The notes: a model not told the origin generated them from the sequence alone. A stretch of 64,000 nt of DNA from Hermatobates lingyangjiaoensis (GCA_026182355.1 JAPFBL010000069.1:558001-622000), one strand, 5' to 3'. Shown: positions 1-12,394, counted from the first letter of the stretch. Numbers and translations are program-made.

Positions 1-1575
1 ATATTCTGATATCTTGTGGAATTGATGCTTAAAATCTGAAAAGGACAGACACATTTTGGTCCTACTCGACTGCATTTTGTTTCTTTGGTAATAATATTTA
101 TTTTATTCTAAATGATATATGAGTTTGTTCATATTTTAACAAGGAGTTTGATATTATGTTTACTTATAGCAAAGTTGTGTGCAGGCCACTGCAGATTTTT
201 TCTGTAGTGTTTTATCATTTCTAAATTCAGTTTTGAAGTTTCTTCAATGCTGTTGTAAAAGTGAAAACTCGTGTGTGTGCAACCATTTTTTTGTGGATGA
301 ATACCAAAAAAACGCTCTAGGTGTTTTATACAATAAAATATATAGATAGATTTTATAATGATTCTATATAGAAGTATAGAATCTTTCAATGAAGTATAAC
401 CTTTAAACAGGTATACCAGGTTAAATAACATCAAACTCCATTATATGAATGCGTTATTGTGTTTACTATGCAATTCATTAACAATTTTGTTAATTTTCTT
501 CAAATATGGAAGATCATAATAATTGTTTTCAAAACCGTTACCTCTTTTGAAGTCCATTTCTTTCTCATTCTTCAAATCGAACTATTTTACTTTACGGGTT
601 ATTCCCATATGTTCATAGCAACATATTAAATCAAATGAAAATTTAACAAATCTGTACTTTGTATACGAATAAATATTTCATTAAAGTGAACCGCAGTCTC
701 GGTGTCCGACGATCTTCCCACTGAGATAATCGATTTTATAAACCAGTTTCCTTCTTCAGGGCTAAATAAATTGAAAAATTAATTACAATAAAATGAAAAA
801 AATATGTTACGTTATTTATATGGATGTACATTATTAACAAGGTAATAATGTATATTCGTATAAATAATCTAATTATTTTTTCAGGTTATTGTAATTAATT
901 TCTGTATTGATGTAGCCCTGAAGATGTCTAGAGATATGGACAAAATCTTGGCTTAAAGGTTTTTTACTGTTTAACACTGAACCAAAACTCAATAAAGAAA
1001 AGTATTGTTGACTTAGGACTATGTGGTGGAGATAGGAAATCATTGTATGATAATTTATCAAAAGACAGTTTTAATACCTCGAAGTTGTACTTTGTGTTAG
1101 TTTTAACACCCAACGAAAACGCAGCTTTGGAAATTTTGGGAAACATCCCAAGAAATATTGGAATTTGAGGAAAATTGCTTTAAAAAATCAGATGTTTTCA
1201 TGTGCATGTTTAAAGGAGCATGCACCTTGTGTCCGGTCCTCCATTGGACTGTATACCTTATCATTTAATCACTCGTCACACTTTCTCCATAAACCTCGCA
1301 AATCTGTGGATCAATATTAACTGATTCAGTGTATTTGCACTAAGAAATCGAATCACAGATCTGCAATTTTGCAAGCTGTAGAATTTTAAAGCATAATAAA
1401 CAAACATATGTGTATAAATGTCCATATCTCCTTCTGCTGGACTCGAGTAGAGTTGTCACCAAATTTTGTGCAAACGGCGATTGCAGTTATGTGACATCAA
1501 GAAATACTAAGGAACTTAATTTTTAAACATTCATCGGAACTATTTTATTGAAAACTAATAAACAATTTGTTACAG
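1..1575. other. Upstream flank / intron of the aldo-keto reductase, no exon found
   Basis: I looked for the N-terminal exons (the motif of His-Ile-Asp before the catalytic Tyr) and saw none. A decayed hammerhead-like unit lies near 896-945 (CTGAAGA kept, GAAA changed to AAAA). Confidence 0.5.
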
Positions 1576-1776
1576 CTTCCTCCGTCCAGAAATCGTCCAG
1601 AACTTGTAGAAAAAACTATAAAAGAATCGTTAGAGAACCTTAAATTGGATTATATTGACCTGTATTTGATACACTGGCCCATTGGATGTACTTTCACCGA
1701 ATTCGCAGATTCAAATCCTAGCAGTGCCATGGAAATAAAAGTGGACATGTCTACTGATATTGTTGCTGTTTGGAAG
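1576..1776 (+). CDS. Aldo-keto reductase exon with catalytic His
   Basis: Acceptor AG at 1574-1575, donor GT at 1777-1778; 67 whole codons, phase 0 at both ends. It starts LPPSRNRPELVEK, which in the family follows directly on the catalytic lysine (VSK or similar), so the missing upstream exon should end there. It carries DLYLIHWPIG with the active-site histidine. Confidence 0.92.
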
Positions 1777-4700
1777 GTATTTGATGAAATTTTGTTCCTA
1801 ATTTTAAATTATTAGTATGAAATGTACATTTGTATGCTATGTCGCCCTGCCGAGTATTTTTTGTAGTGATAGAGACCCTTTTTGTAAATCCACATCCATT
1901 AATTTATTAATAGTTGTTTTGTGACTGTTAAAATGAATTGAAAATGACGCACATAAACTATGTTCTTTCCATTCTAAGATACACCGGTCGCTTACTATAC
2001 CTTTAACACCTAAAACCGTTCTTGAAAATTTTAAACTATTAAATCAATTTTAAATATAATGGTTACTCAGTAAAAACAATAAGCAAACATATTCAGTAAT
2101 TCGCCTTGTAACTCGGTAGATTTGTTTCACGTCGTACAAGCGACATGAAATCGCGTTATATGGAAAGCGTTATAAGAGTACCTGTTTTGATTTCATGTTC
2201 ATTGGCCTCTCAGCCCTTACATGATAAAGCAGAATAGGTTGATGTTTTTTAACGTGGAGCCCTTTCGCCACGTCACGAAAAACCAACTGTCCTCTCACGA
2301 ATGATACAGGATGAAATGGTCCTCGTCAAGTTCCCGAGGTGGACCTCGCGGAGGCGGTCTTCCACGACCTAGCTTTAAAGCATATGACAGTGAGTCTCTA
2401 AGAGACTAAGGGTTACTTGATGAAAGGGATCATCAAGGATTACAGGGGAAAATAGAAGGGTAAAGTTAATAGGGAGTTGAGAGATATCAAAGAATAGGCA
2501 AGTAAGGGAAGGAGTCAGAGATTGCAAGAAAAGGAAGGAGAAACATTCAGACGGTAACACGCCGCGACAGGCTGGTGGAACCCATCAAACCATCAACCAT
2601 CATACCAGCCACAACAGTCCCGCCCGAATAAATATGACTGGTAGTCTCTAAGGGACTGATAATTTCGCCGGGGTAGAGAAAAGTCAGACGCAAGACGGAA
2701 GAAGAAAGATGACTTGGAATCCCTCCCGAGACCAGTGCACGGTTGAGCGGACTTGCCACCAGCGGACACCAACCCAAGACTTTCCACCCCCGGACGTCAG
2801 ACCAGGCAAGCATTCCGTCCAGGTTGTCTTTCTTAGTTCAAGCCATCATTCAGGCATGTTAAGACCTCCCACCATGTTAAGGTGAAGGCACATCGGGAGG
2901 GGGGGGGGGTGGTGGTTATAAGAGTACCGTGTTTGTTATACGGCGGATTTCTTTATATATATATGGTTTACTGTCGTTCTTCCGTCTATTCACTTTTCCT
3001 TAGGGCAACCGCCATAACAGTCGAAATATTGAAAACTGAGTCCTAATTGTTGCATTTCTTTCTATATGTCACAGTTTATTTTAAGTTATATATATGCGTT
3101 TTACGGTTAACTATAGGTAAACAGTGTATGTCCAATTTTCGGTTGAACTATCATCAGGAGAGAAGAGATAGGGACGCCAAGCTGACTTGCGAAGCGACCA
3201 AGTGTAAATTTGTCCTTTTTGGATCGTTTTCTTGATGATATTATCTCTCTTTATAGTTTAACCACAGTAAGTAATCAGAAAAATATGTTCTTCTTTTTAG
3301 TTTTAAGTAAGTAACGTTGCTATATCAACAGATATTAGATTTTGTAAATTATCATGTCACTAACTTACATTTGATGGAAATATCAAGAAATGATGAAATA
3401 TTGAATTCCCTAGGCTATGGAAGAACAGGTGGATAAAGGAAATGCGAAAGCAATCGGACTGTCTAACTTCAACATAAATCAAATCAAGCGAATTCTCGAC
3501 TCTGCTAGAATTCCTCCTGCTAATCTTCAGATTGAAGTTCACGTTTACTTTCAGCAAAAAGAACTGTTAGACTTTTGCAAACAGAACAATATTACTGTCT
3601 GTGCTTATGCACCTCTTGGTTCTCCCGGTTTGAGAAGTTTTACTGACAAACACAAAATCTCTATGGATAAGTGAGTATAACAGATTTTTTTCTCAGGATT
3701 CAGTTAGTTTATCCTGTTGTATGAGTTATTCATTCAAATAATTATTTGTTATTTCTGGCTTTGTTAGAATGTATTATTTTTATATTTATAACCATAAATC
3801 AATTACACCTTACTTAATTAATATTCTGATGATGCCTGGGCTTGTCTGTTTCGATGTGTAATTGACGTGGCCACGTTGATGCATTTTGTAGTTTTATTTT
3901 CCAGTCGCACAGCTCAATCGTAAAGAACTTCTAAAGTTAATTTACTTCATATTCTCATCCTATTAATTACCAGTCCCATTTTTATTTCTTAATATTTTAA
4001 TTTAAAATGTCTTTTTTTCCTATCATACGTAGAAGACATTTTTCCAGTGCGTCTCCTTTTTTTTTAGGGGGAATTATCATTTAAACTTCATAACATCAAC
4101 TTTTCGAGTTAGCAAGATAAATAAATGAATCGCAAATATGTGTTATTTCAGTTAAATTGCTTCATGACAATTCTTGCCATAAAACTCTCATTGACTGACA
4201 AATAAATCCAAAAAAATATAAGAAACGACATTAAAAGTAAAAAATCTGGAGTGGCCTACACTCTACTTTACTATAAGTAACTTAATGTCAAATTTCTTGA
4301 GTATATAAAACATAACGTCTCATTTAAGCATAACGTAAACATCTAAATGGGATATAATTATTAGCCTGTCATTCCTGAGGTAGTACAGATAGTGATTGAA
4401 GGACATATCAATTTATAAGCTTATTTTTGTACATCACAAATAATTTATTATTTGCAAATAATTTCATTAGTATAACTACAGCAGTAATAACATTTTTGAA
4501 AAACCAAAGTGAACATTTCTTGAAACGAAATAGTATCCTACAAGAGAACATGGCTATTGTTCAAATAGCCAGTAGATTTCTTACATCGTTTAATTGACAT
4601 CCTTCTACATTGAATATTAATGTAAAATTTTCAAATTTGAAACAATAAAATACTCTTTTTTTCTCTGAAAAACTTCTTAAACAGCGAAGAAAATGTTGTT

Positions 4701-7700
4701 TTAAGGTGATTTGTTAATTAAAGATGTACGATAATTACAGTTATTAATCTCTAAACGAAAGATTTATATTTTGAATTATCTTTTACATTTTTGGTTTTTA
4801 ACAGAATTATTATACTGGGAATTTTATGGCTTCTTAGTATTTAACAAGATCATTTTCCTTCCCCTTTGTCAAATAACATATATACGATTTTTTTTTAATG
4901 AGTGTTATCATTTACCTGCACAATATTATTCCTCTTACAACTCTTATAAGTCAATAATATATTTTCATTTTTCCATTAGAAACATCAATTTTATCTCAGT
5001 GGATTCGCTCAAAAAATTTCTAAGTCAATGTAAACAATGTAAAAAAATACAAAAAATTCGACAAGTATAGCAGGTGATCTCTTAGTCTAGGATAAACAAA
5101 GAGTTTTTATATCGTTATTGCTCTTTCCCGTAATTGAAACTTCATGATTTTTTTTTTATGAATTGCTAATTTTTTGTTCCATTTTTGTTCAAATTTTCAT
5201 TATTTTTTAACGAGCCGTTTAGCGTCAAAAAAACATTTTCTGAAAACACAAATCGTACTGTAACGCCCCTTTAGCGAATGTAATTTTAGAAAAAAATATC
5301 TCAACTCATTCTCCATATAATGTTCTATTTATAGGCATAGTTTCATTCTTGTCCGTCAAACAGTATGGCTTGTATCGCTCTCACAAGGTTTGAGATTGAA
5401 TTATAAGTCAAAATTTTTACATTTTATTGAAAAAAAAATATTTCCTGTTGTTTTAAAATTCTGAATATATTTTTCGTTTGTTGCATTTGAAACCTCAAAG
5501 ATAATGTCAAAATTTCAAAACTCTAGGGTTATCAGTTTAGGAGAAATAAATGTTTTAAAAAAAACGGTTTTTGGCCAAAAAAGTGACTTTCCCATCATGC
5601 ATAATTCTTCCCAAACAATAGGGATCTTCGTCTAAATGGGGCCCATTTTTGTGTAAAATATCAACTTGATCCATCAAAGATTCTGGACCGTAGCGTGGTA
5701 ACAAGCAATGCTAACACACGCACCCACCCACCCACCCACACACACACAGACATCATCGTCAAAACGTCATAAAACGACTTCTGGTACCTCAAAACATGTA
5801 ATTCCGTCAAAATCTCGAGATCGAATTTTTTCACGATCACTATACTTTACTTATAGTAAAGTAAAAAGTATGTATTTATTGGGATTTAACGTTTGAGCTA
5901 CAATCAATTTGACCTTCGAAAAAGCTTCCTAGGGGCATCCTGAATGAATTAACGTGTTAAGTATAAAGAATATGAATGAATTCACTTCTCGGGAAACACT
6001 CAAAATTGACACTCCACAACGAAGTGCTTTTATGCAAAACATTACTGAGGCCTATCTGGACTTAAGGACTTGAATTATGTGGTTGTGAAAAACCTTCAAA
6101 CATTCATAAAATACAGCCATTGCAATGCAAAATCCTCCGTACTGTCACTAATTCTCCTTATTATGTCACAAATTACACTCTTATTAAGGACCTAAGAATT
6201 CCATTTGCACAAAATTTAGCCGCTTATCATTATAAGGCGTTTCACATTAAACTTTTCTCCCTTCCGATCCACTTGTTCAAAATCTTGCTTTTTCCTTACC
6301 TTCCCAGAATTTGCCAAGATGACTCAAGAGAAGATTACCGAGGGATCTACTGCCACAATAACCTACTACAACCCAGAAACAAAGTGAAAAGTTAAACCTC
6401 TGAGTTTCATTCTTTCATCATGTATCTCAAAGCTACTTGTGTTACTCTTACCGCATAAGCTTATTTCGCAAAATGTGCGGAGTTGTATATTTCTAAATAA
6501 AGATGTTTAAAAAAAAGTAACCATAAATTGATAGACTGCCCTATCAAAGGGAAAAACTGTGCGTATTTATTTTGGTAAATCTGACATGTTGAAACTGTGG
6601 TGGTCAACTTTCCATAGTGATAATCAGTTCCCATTAGATTATGGAGGTTAAGCAGCAGTGGATGGGTACCACAACGTGCTCGTGTGTTATTGCCCTCAGT
6701 AACGTGGGTCTCCGAAACATTAATTAGCTTCACCTTTGCTTCCTGTAAAGGTGTAAGACTTCAAAGGAAGCGACACCATTTTATAGGCAGTCGTATTTTG
6801 AATTAATCTTGGTAATATCAATCATAAACCTCTTTTCATTACATTTCTTACCATATGTATTTTTTTTTTTTTTTTTTTTTTTTAGAGAAACTCTTTCGTT
6901 GTCTCCTCTAACTGATCCTGTGGTGGTTGAGTTGGCTAAAAAATATGGCAAACAACCTGGTCAGATCTTGCTGCGCTTTGTCATCCAGTTAGGTGTAGCA
7001 GTCATTCCCAAGAGCACAAATGAATCCAGGATAAGATCTAACATTGAAGTATGTATCTCTGTTGTAAAAGCATATACTTTGCATATAAATCACTGTGCAA
7101 GTAATGTTAATTTCGAAAAAAAAAATTCTAAGACTATTCTTCGATGTTGTCAAAATTAAATAATATGGTACAACATAATAAAACTTTCTATGACAAATGT
7201 TTGACTCAATACATTTTGAACATACTGTTTTCTTCTTCAGGTTACATGAAACTGTTGTTATATGAATAAAATCAAAACGTTTTCTAGTATAACACATTTG
7301 TAAACGGAGAGATTTTTTTCCGACATGTGTAAATATAAAATATTGCACCAGATTTTAATTGTATCCAATAACAATTTTAAAATTTCTTCTCTTCTGTTTC
7401 TTATTAATAATTCAACACTGTTATGAGTTATAAAAGAATATATATGTATCCTATATCGTAGTATCCTATATTTATTAAAATGAGTTTCTAAGTTAATTTA
7501 AATGAAATAACTGTTATTATTACACAACTAAACCACCTTACCATGGAAGTTTTCTTACTCGACAGGTTTCTGACTGAGTACATCTCAGCACACTGAGATT
7601 ATTTCAGTTTTACCATGCAAGCATATTTGCTCTTTAGCTTCGATAAAATTATTTATTTGATTTTTATATTATTTTATAAAGGTATTTAGCTTTTTTATTT

Positions 7701-9139
7701 GTTGTCTCCATTTTTCAGTTAGATTCATTTTCTTGCTGTTTCTGTCATTATAACGAGGAAAGTTATTCTAGTTTCACCTTAGTAATAATAACAAACTAAT
7801 AACGACGCCAGAAACATTTGTAGGATGAATTATATAAATATCTATTAAAAAACATGATTGGTAATTTCTTATATGAATCTTTTATTCATTCCATGTTAAG
7901 TGCTTCCTAGGATTGCGTTTTTATTTCGATTCATTACTCAATAAATCTGATTTGGATGTAATATGGATCTTGGTCTGTTATTAAAATGAGCGGGAAGAAA
8001 AATCAATTACGAGCAAACAGTGAAAAAATCGTCTGGTATTATTTACGTTGCAATTATATCTGTCTCTGAATAGTAATGAGATGAAGAGCAGTTGCTTAAG
8101 AGCTTGTGAAGAAGGATTGGTGAACTTTGAAGGAAGCATATACTCCTGAAGGACTTCCTTATTGCTGTTTCGTTGAGTTGGGAATACATTATTGTTTTTC
8201 TACATTGGTTTTCCTGAAACGTATTTTGGCATTTAATGTCAATATGATTTAATTCGTCGCTTTTATCACCCAATAGCGCTGCGTATCGAATGTGATGACC
8301 ATGAATCTCCCTCTCTCATCTCATATTGTGGACTGGGTTCTGAGTTACCTCTATTTCAGAGAGATCTTTCTATTAGTGAACGTGTTTATAGTATTCACCG
8401 CCCTCACGCTTTCACATTTAGTGCTGTTTTAGAGGGTGGACAACAGGCCTCATGTGTTATTTAGCACCTATTTTAGCTATAGATTATTAGGTTCTGATGT
8501 GTTATTTAGAACCTATTTTAACTATAGATTATTAGGTTCTGATGTGTTATTTAGCTCCTATTTTAGCTATAGATTATTAGGTTGATTCTACATCGGTAGT
8601 CATAAATTTTACCATACTCAAGTTTATTAAAAAAAAAAAAACAACAAAAAGATCTTTAACGAGGACTTGTCATGGTCTATGTTTGGGACCACTAGATTTA
8701 CGGACGGCGTTCACAAAAATTTACATTTGAAAAATAGGGTCGTAGTAAAGATGTAAACTTACAGTAGTCGGTATGAAAGGCAAGTACTGCACCTCATGTG
8801 CTACCTGATTCCTCTAAGAATAAATGATCTAGAGTCAACTTAGTTTTAAAATTGAGAGGATGCTGTAAAGGTGGGACAGTTTTTACCTTTATCAAACCAA
8901 TCTTCCTAGTTTAGGTTTTGGTTTAATCATATATCTTGATGAAATTAACCCAATATGCTACTTTATTATAAACCATTTTCAGTAATTATCACTGACAATT
9001 TTTTTTTCAGATTTTTGATTTTGAAATAAGCTCAACAGATATGGATAAGTTGAAACAATTAGATAAAGGACCAAAAGGACGTATGTTTTCCTGTGATTTC
9101 TTTAAAGGAATTGAAAATCATCCTGAATACCCGTTCTAG
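1576..9139 (+). CDS. Aldo-keto reductase, 3' four exons (5'-partial gene)
   Basis: Cytosolic NADPH-dependent carbonyl reductase of the AKR superfamily, TIM-barrel fold. Exons 1576-1776, 3414-3670, 6886-7048 and 9011-9139 join in frame to encode 249 residues ending at TAG 9137-9139. Visible family motifs: LIHWP (catalytic His, residue ~33), GLSNFN (~82-87), a QIE segment, AYAPLGSPG, and the cofactor phosphate loop VIPKSTNESRIRSNIE; the C-terminus ends HPEYPF. Introns are GT-AG and phases match, including a Lys codon split aa|a between 3670 and 6886. Family length is about 315-325, so the first ~70 residues (Asp/Tyr/Lys of the catalytic tetrad) lie on exons not found in 1-1575. There are no stops or frameshifts. 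The usual HPY after the QIE segment reads HVY. Substrate and subfamily cannot be told; it looks like the aldose/aldehyde reductase group. It converges on the adenylate kinase gene. Confidence 0.93.
2190..2375 (+). repeat. Second SINE-like family, copy 1
   Basis: Shares with the copies at 39.7 and 45.7 kb an ordered set of blocks: a Gly-Cys-rich head resembling GGCC(N)GCCC, TTTAACGTG, and GCGGAGGCGG followed by CCACGA. It is noticeably richer in G and C than its surroundings and lies in an aldo-keto reductase intron. Confidence 0.55.
2376..2930. repeat. GC-rich unclassified insert in aldo-keto reductase intron
   Basis: The composition rises sharply against the AT-rich intron. It has two copies of the phrase AGTCTCTAAG(A/G)GACT (2393 and 2643) and a run of about 16 G with one A near 2894-2909. 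This could be the 5' part of a non-LTR element, but no coding motif was found. Confidence 0.35.
2953..3170 (-). repeat. (TA)n plus hammerhead-like Penelope-type unit, decayed
   Basis: A short TA run at 2953-2964 is followed by two related modules. One carries GTCGAAATATTG (3018-3030). The other, on the - strand, has CTGATGA (3157-3151), GAAA (3140-3137) and an AATT stem III (3137-3134). The base after stem III is G, which the hammerhead rule forbids, so this copy should not cleave. Confidence 0.45.
3414..3670 (+). CDS. Aldo-keto reductase exon with GLSNFN
   Basis: Acceptor AG 3412-3413, donor GTGAGT at 3671. It encodes AMEEQVDKGNAKAIGLSNFN onward, through the cofactor-contacting Ser-Asn pair, to the segment AYAPLGSPG whose Tyr stacks on nicotinamide. 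It ends two bases into a Lys codon (phase 2), which the next exon completes. ANLQIEVHVYF differs from the usual NQIE(C/V)HPYL: Asn to Leu and Pro to Val. Confidence 0.93.
3671..6885. other. Aldo-keto reductase intron
   Basis: No coding sequence. It holds the AT-rich repeat at 5216-5890 and otherwise low-complexity AT-rich sequence. Confidence 0.6.
5216..5890. repeat. Unclassified dispersed repeat with terminal hairpin
   Basis: Ends in a CA/CCCA microsatellite (5711-5750), then a block that recurs at 34.2 kb (AATCTCGAGA ... TTTTTCACGATCAC), then the hairpin TACTTTAC-TTATA-GTAAAGTA (5843-5863). The same 21-mer recurs at 34267-34287 and, inverted, at 50830-50850. A DNA transposon end is likely; the superfamily is unknown. 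Confidence 0.45.
6886..7048 (+). CDS. Aldo-keto reductase exon with IPKS loop
   Basis: Preceded by a run of about 26 T and AG at 6884-6885, an exceptionally long polypyrimidine tract. The first base completes the split Lys codon; the exon then reads ETLSLSPLTDPVVVELAKKY and ends VIPKSTNESRIRSNIE. Lys, Ser and Arg that bind the 2'-phosphate of NADPH are present. Donor GTATGT at 7049. Confidence 0.93.
8452..8584. repeat. 45-bp tandem repeat, three copies
   Basis: Copies start at 8452, 8497 and 8542 with ATGTGTTATTTAG and end with AGATTATTAGGTT. They differ at only a few positions, implying recent amplification in an intron. Confidence 0.9.
8582..8725 (-). mobile_element. tRNA-derived SINE fragment
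   Basis: Decayed tail and middle of the SINE seen intact at 47.5 kb. Shared words in order on the + strand are GATTCTACAT, CTCAAGT, GATCTTTAACGAG and a GGACC block. The tRNA-like head is missing; an A-run interrupts it. Confidence 0.5.
9011..9139 (+). CDS. Aldo-keto reductase terminal exon
   Basis: Acceptor TTTTTTTCAG ends at 9010. 42 codons plus TAG: IFDFEISSTDMDKLKQLDKG continues the helix after the IPKS loop, then the C-terminal loop ending HPEYPF. The phase 0 junction with the previous exon gives SNIEIFDFEIS, matching the family. Confidence 0.92.
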   Translation: MFDFEISSTDMDKLKQLDKGPKGRMFSCDFFKGIENHPEYPF

Positions 9140-9467
9140 TAACAACTTATCTGACTACAATATTTCCTTTGTTATTTGTTTACCATATTGCATGAAAAGA
9201 ATAATGTTATTATCATGTGAAGTATATTTTGTTGATGATTAAAATGTATAGACTTCTGTATTTAAAGTCTCAGGGAGTCAAACCATTCCTTACTAATAGA
9301 TAAAACTGAATCTTTTGAACTGCCAAATGGCAGTTACTTTTATAGAACAATTTTATTATACAACGTGAGTCTTTCCTAAAGAAATGAAAACGAATAATGT
9401 AATCAGTATTACATTCTGTAATATTGTTGTTTGCTTGTTATTTGTATATTATATATATTGATATGAG

Positions 9468-9473
9468 AATAAA
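9468..9473 (+). promoter_or_regulatory. Candidate polyadenylation signal, aldo-keto reductase
   Basis: AATAAA about 330 bases past the TAG of the aldo-keto reductase gene. In such an AT-rich region a chance hexamer is likely; transcript ends would decide. Confidence 0.3.
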
Positions 9474-9634
9474 AGTATTGTTATACATGTAGTAATGTGC
9501 ATTTACTTCTTTATCGTTTGTCATTATATGAAAAGGTCTGAGATAGTTTAGTCTTTTATTTTTTATTGAAATATTCGTTTGCAGTAATTTGTAGATACAT
9601 GCATATTTGTTAATACCACTAAGGTTAGTATGAT

Positions 9635-9858
9635 TTATATTAGAAAGAGGTAAAACCGTCATACCTCGTAAGATGATCCTGGAGTTTCATCCAGGATTGT
9701 TCAGACGATGTCCATCTTCGATCGCAACAAACCTACTCATTGTTTGTTGCTCATTGGAGTAGGTTTGTTGCGATCGAAGATGGACAACGTCCGAAAGCGC
9801 TCCAGCTCCAGGATCTTCTTACGAGGTATGACGGTTTTACCTATTTCTAATATAAAAA
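9635..9858. repeat. Inverted repeat with hammerhead-like core
   Basis: Arms 9635-9738 and 9757-9858 are imperfect reverse complements. The right arm holds a unit like the hammerhead family: TCGAAGA (CTGAAGA expected) at 9774-9780, stem GGAC-AAC-GTCC, GAAA at 9793-9796 and palindromic AGCGCT at 9796-9801. The first core box is mutated, so activity is unlikely. Confidence 0.5.
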
Positions 9859-10364
9859 AGTAATTTGTAGGCTAGCGGACTACTGGGAATATAATCGGAC
9901 ATTTACTTTAAGCTCCAGCGGTGACATTTAGTATGACAGAATACCTACATACCCACTACTACGGCGACAGTACTAGGGTTTTCTCGATCTTTTTTAATGT
10001 ATAGCTCACTTTAACGAAGGCTTTCTGTGTATAAAAATAACCTAATAAAGATGAAATTTAGTTATCTCTTCGAAAATAATTAAAGTTACAACTAGAAAAC
10101 ACAAAGAAAAGAGACTAACACTCACGGTCCTCAATCATTTCGTATGTCTTGCCGTCTTCAGGAGAGGAGAAACAGAAAGTGTCTCTTTCAAAATAAATTC
10201 ACATGTCTAAGTTTGAATTGTGCTACACCACTGTTGTGCAAAGCTATATTCTAACACCTAGTTCATAAACTATCGACTCTAAGGAATTACTACTTATGAG
10301 GAATGAAATATCTTGGGCTCGATGGGGTCCTGTTTTAATGTACTAATGGATATGGCTTAGGTTA

Positions 10365-10592
10365 AATTCAGTTGCGGTGGCTGTCCCACACAGTAACAAA
10401 CATAGACTGAATATTGGCCCTTTGTGACATCACACAAAGAATGATTCTACATTGGAAGTCCTAATTTTGGCCTAACTCAAGTATATTTAGAGTAGGGATC
10501 TTTAACGAGTACATGACATCGTACAGACTCGGACCGACGGCTTAACGTCCTCTCCGATGGACGACGTGCTCAGATTTATTCACCTTCCATGT
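10365..10592 (-). mobile_element. tRNA-derived SINE, head missing
   Basis: On the - strand it matches the body and tail of the SINE at 47.5 kb: the block with AGGACGTTAAGCCGTCGGTC, the stretch GTACTCGTTAAAGATC, and a tail reading ACATTGGGA-like then CACAAAG. The tRNA-like promoter part beyond 10592 is not recognisable. Confidence 0.7.
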
Positions 10593-11381
10593 GTACAAAA
10601 ATTTTGTGGTTCTCCAGTAAAAATAGAAAAATTCCTTTGGATTTCAGAAATTTGCTATTACTCATTTAGTCATGTTAAGCTGAAAAAATACTTGGTTATT
10701 GAAACATGTCTAAATTTGATGTCTTATTATTTCACAGCTTCAGGGTATCATTGAAGATTCATAGGTGAAAGAGGATGATGGAAGGGAAATGTTAGTAGAT
10801 GTCCTAATCAATGCTTAACCACCAAGTGGTCCTATTATACTCGTAGATAATGGTCGAATTAGTTTACTTGTTAGTAGCTACTGATAATCATATTCTTCTG
10901 CCACAAATCTGGAGTTCTTGAACATCAAAGATAAATTTCCATCTCTATTTTCACAAATCAGTGATATGTTTGCTATCCCAAGTTAATTATTGATAGTAAT
11001 GATGATAAAATTGATCCCAAGCCTCAGCAATGATGGTAAAACATTATTTGGAAATGTTTTGGTTGTTTTATTTAGTAAACGGTTAGATGCCATATTTTAA
11101 CAAATTCTCTTAGTTTCCACTACAACATTGTATATTAATAAAGTACAGAGTATTCTTTCGGGACGAGCTTCTGGTTGAATATTACATTAATTTACTGGAT
11201 ATGGTGCAGAATGATGATAATTAGAAAAACTAAGGCAAGTTATGAATTCATTCATGTATCATCATAGAAGGATTTTTTCATCTTACTTACGCTATATTCA
11301 TTACAAAATGAAGGATGGTATGACTTATTTTAATATGCACTATACTTATAAATTCTTGATTCAAATATTTTTCATTGTCAG

Positions 11382-11513
11382 CTCCAGGGTTACACCAGTT
11401 ACTCTATCTACATCAAATAGACGTAGTGTCTCTGAGTGTGAGTGTGAGTTATAGTCCACTAACATCCGATCAACCTTCGCAAGTGATACCAAAAATAAAA
11501 GATTGCAACCAGG
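11382..11513 (+). other. Possible orphan exon between the two genes
   Basis: A 132-base open stretch bounded by a fair acceptor (TTTTTCATTGTCAG) and a strong donor (AGG|GTAAGT). It would encode a Leu/Ser-rich 44-residue piece with no family I recognise. Chance occurrence is quite possible, and no partner exons were found. Confidence 0.15.
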
Positions 11514-12394
11514 GTAAGTCTCAGATTATATTGTTATATGCCGAATCACATCCAAACTTTGTGAATTGAATGCAAAACGTTGTCAGCCTTTAACAGGTTC
11601 GTTATGTGACATTCGGTCTTCTTAACAAAACTAACACAAAATGGCTGCATACCTCCAGATGATCTCAAGGAGTATTCTTACAAGAATAAAATTTAGATAA
11701 CCAAAGTAACACTACCAGTTTTTTAACTTTTATTTTTATTTTATATTATTAATATAATATACCTTCAATTAAAGCAAAAAATAAATAATTATCTTTTATG
11801 ATTCATCAAGAAAATAATATTTCTTACTGGAGTGTCTATTATTCTTATCTTTCTGTGATTTGGTGGTATTTTCGACAAAAAGTGTGCCATATTAACTAGA
11901 ACTCTCTAAGTATATAAAAAAACATAAAAAGGGTCTGTTTTCAAGCTGTTATTAGCAGCCTTTTGGCTACTAAAATCAAAAGCTCTGTTTTTCCTTAGCT
12001 ACTCAATTTTAAATATTTTTTTTTACAATAGTAGATTTTCCAGCTTTTAAGAGACTTAGGTTTTGTAATAAATCTCTTTGTGTATAGAAGAGTATAATCT
12101 CGTGTCAAAGTAATAAAGGTTACCGGACCTTAGAAAACATAATATATATATGTGATAAAAGCAGCATATGTTATTGAAAAGGCCTTTGCTGCTTTATTGT
12201 TGAAAAGGAAACATAAAAAAAAGGCATTCACATAACAGAAATAACTCATTTAATGAGCTAATTTATTTAATAAAAAAAATAAAATAAAGTAGACATCAAT
12301 TATGGTATATAAATTTGTTTCATTGTTTTAAGAGTAGTGATTAATCTAGTTATTACTATGTTTGTTGGTGTGTGGGTTGTTCCAAGGCAGTGAT

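Larger units (their letters stand above)
7049..9010. other. Aldo-keto reductase last intron
   Basis: No exon seen. It contains the 45-bp tandem repeat and a SINE fragment, listed separately. Confidence 0.6.

Noticed and set aside
129..434. 101-codon open stretch on the - strand
   Set aside because: No recognisable domain, AT-driven composition, no splice or neighbour support.
680..760. Hammerhead-like CTGAAGA on the - strand near 752
   Set aside because: No GAAA box at the expected distance.
6461..6733. 90-codon open stretch on the - strand with THPLLLNLHNLMGTDYHYG
   Set aside because: Looks slightly protein-like but matches no family I know and lies in an intron of the opposite-strand gene.
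10120..10185. Additional hammerhead-like unit (CTGAAGA ... GAAA on the - strand)
   Set aside because: Both boxes exist, but the sequence between them does not form a stem and the stem III palindrome is absent.
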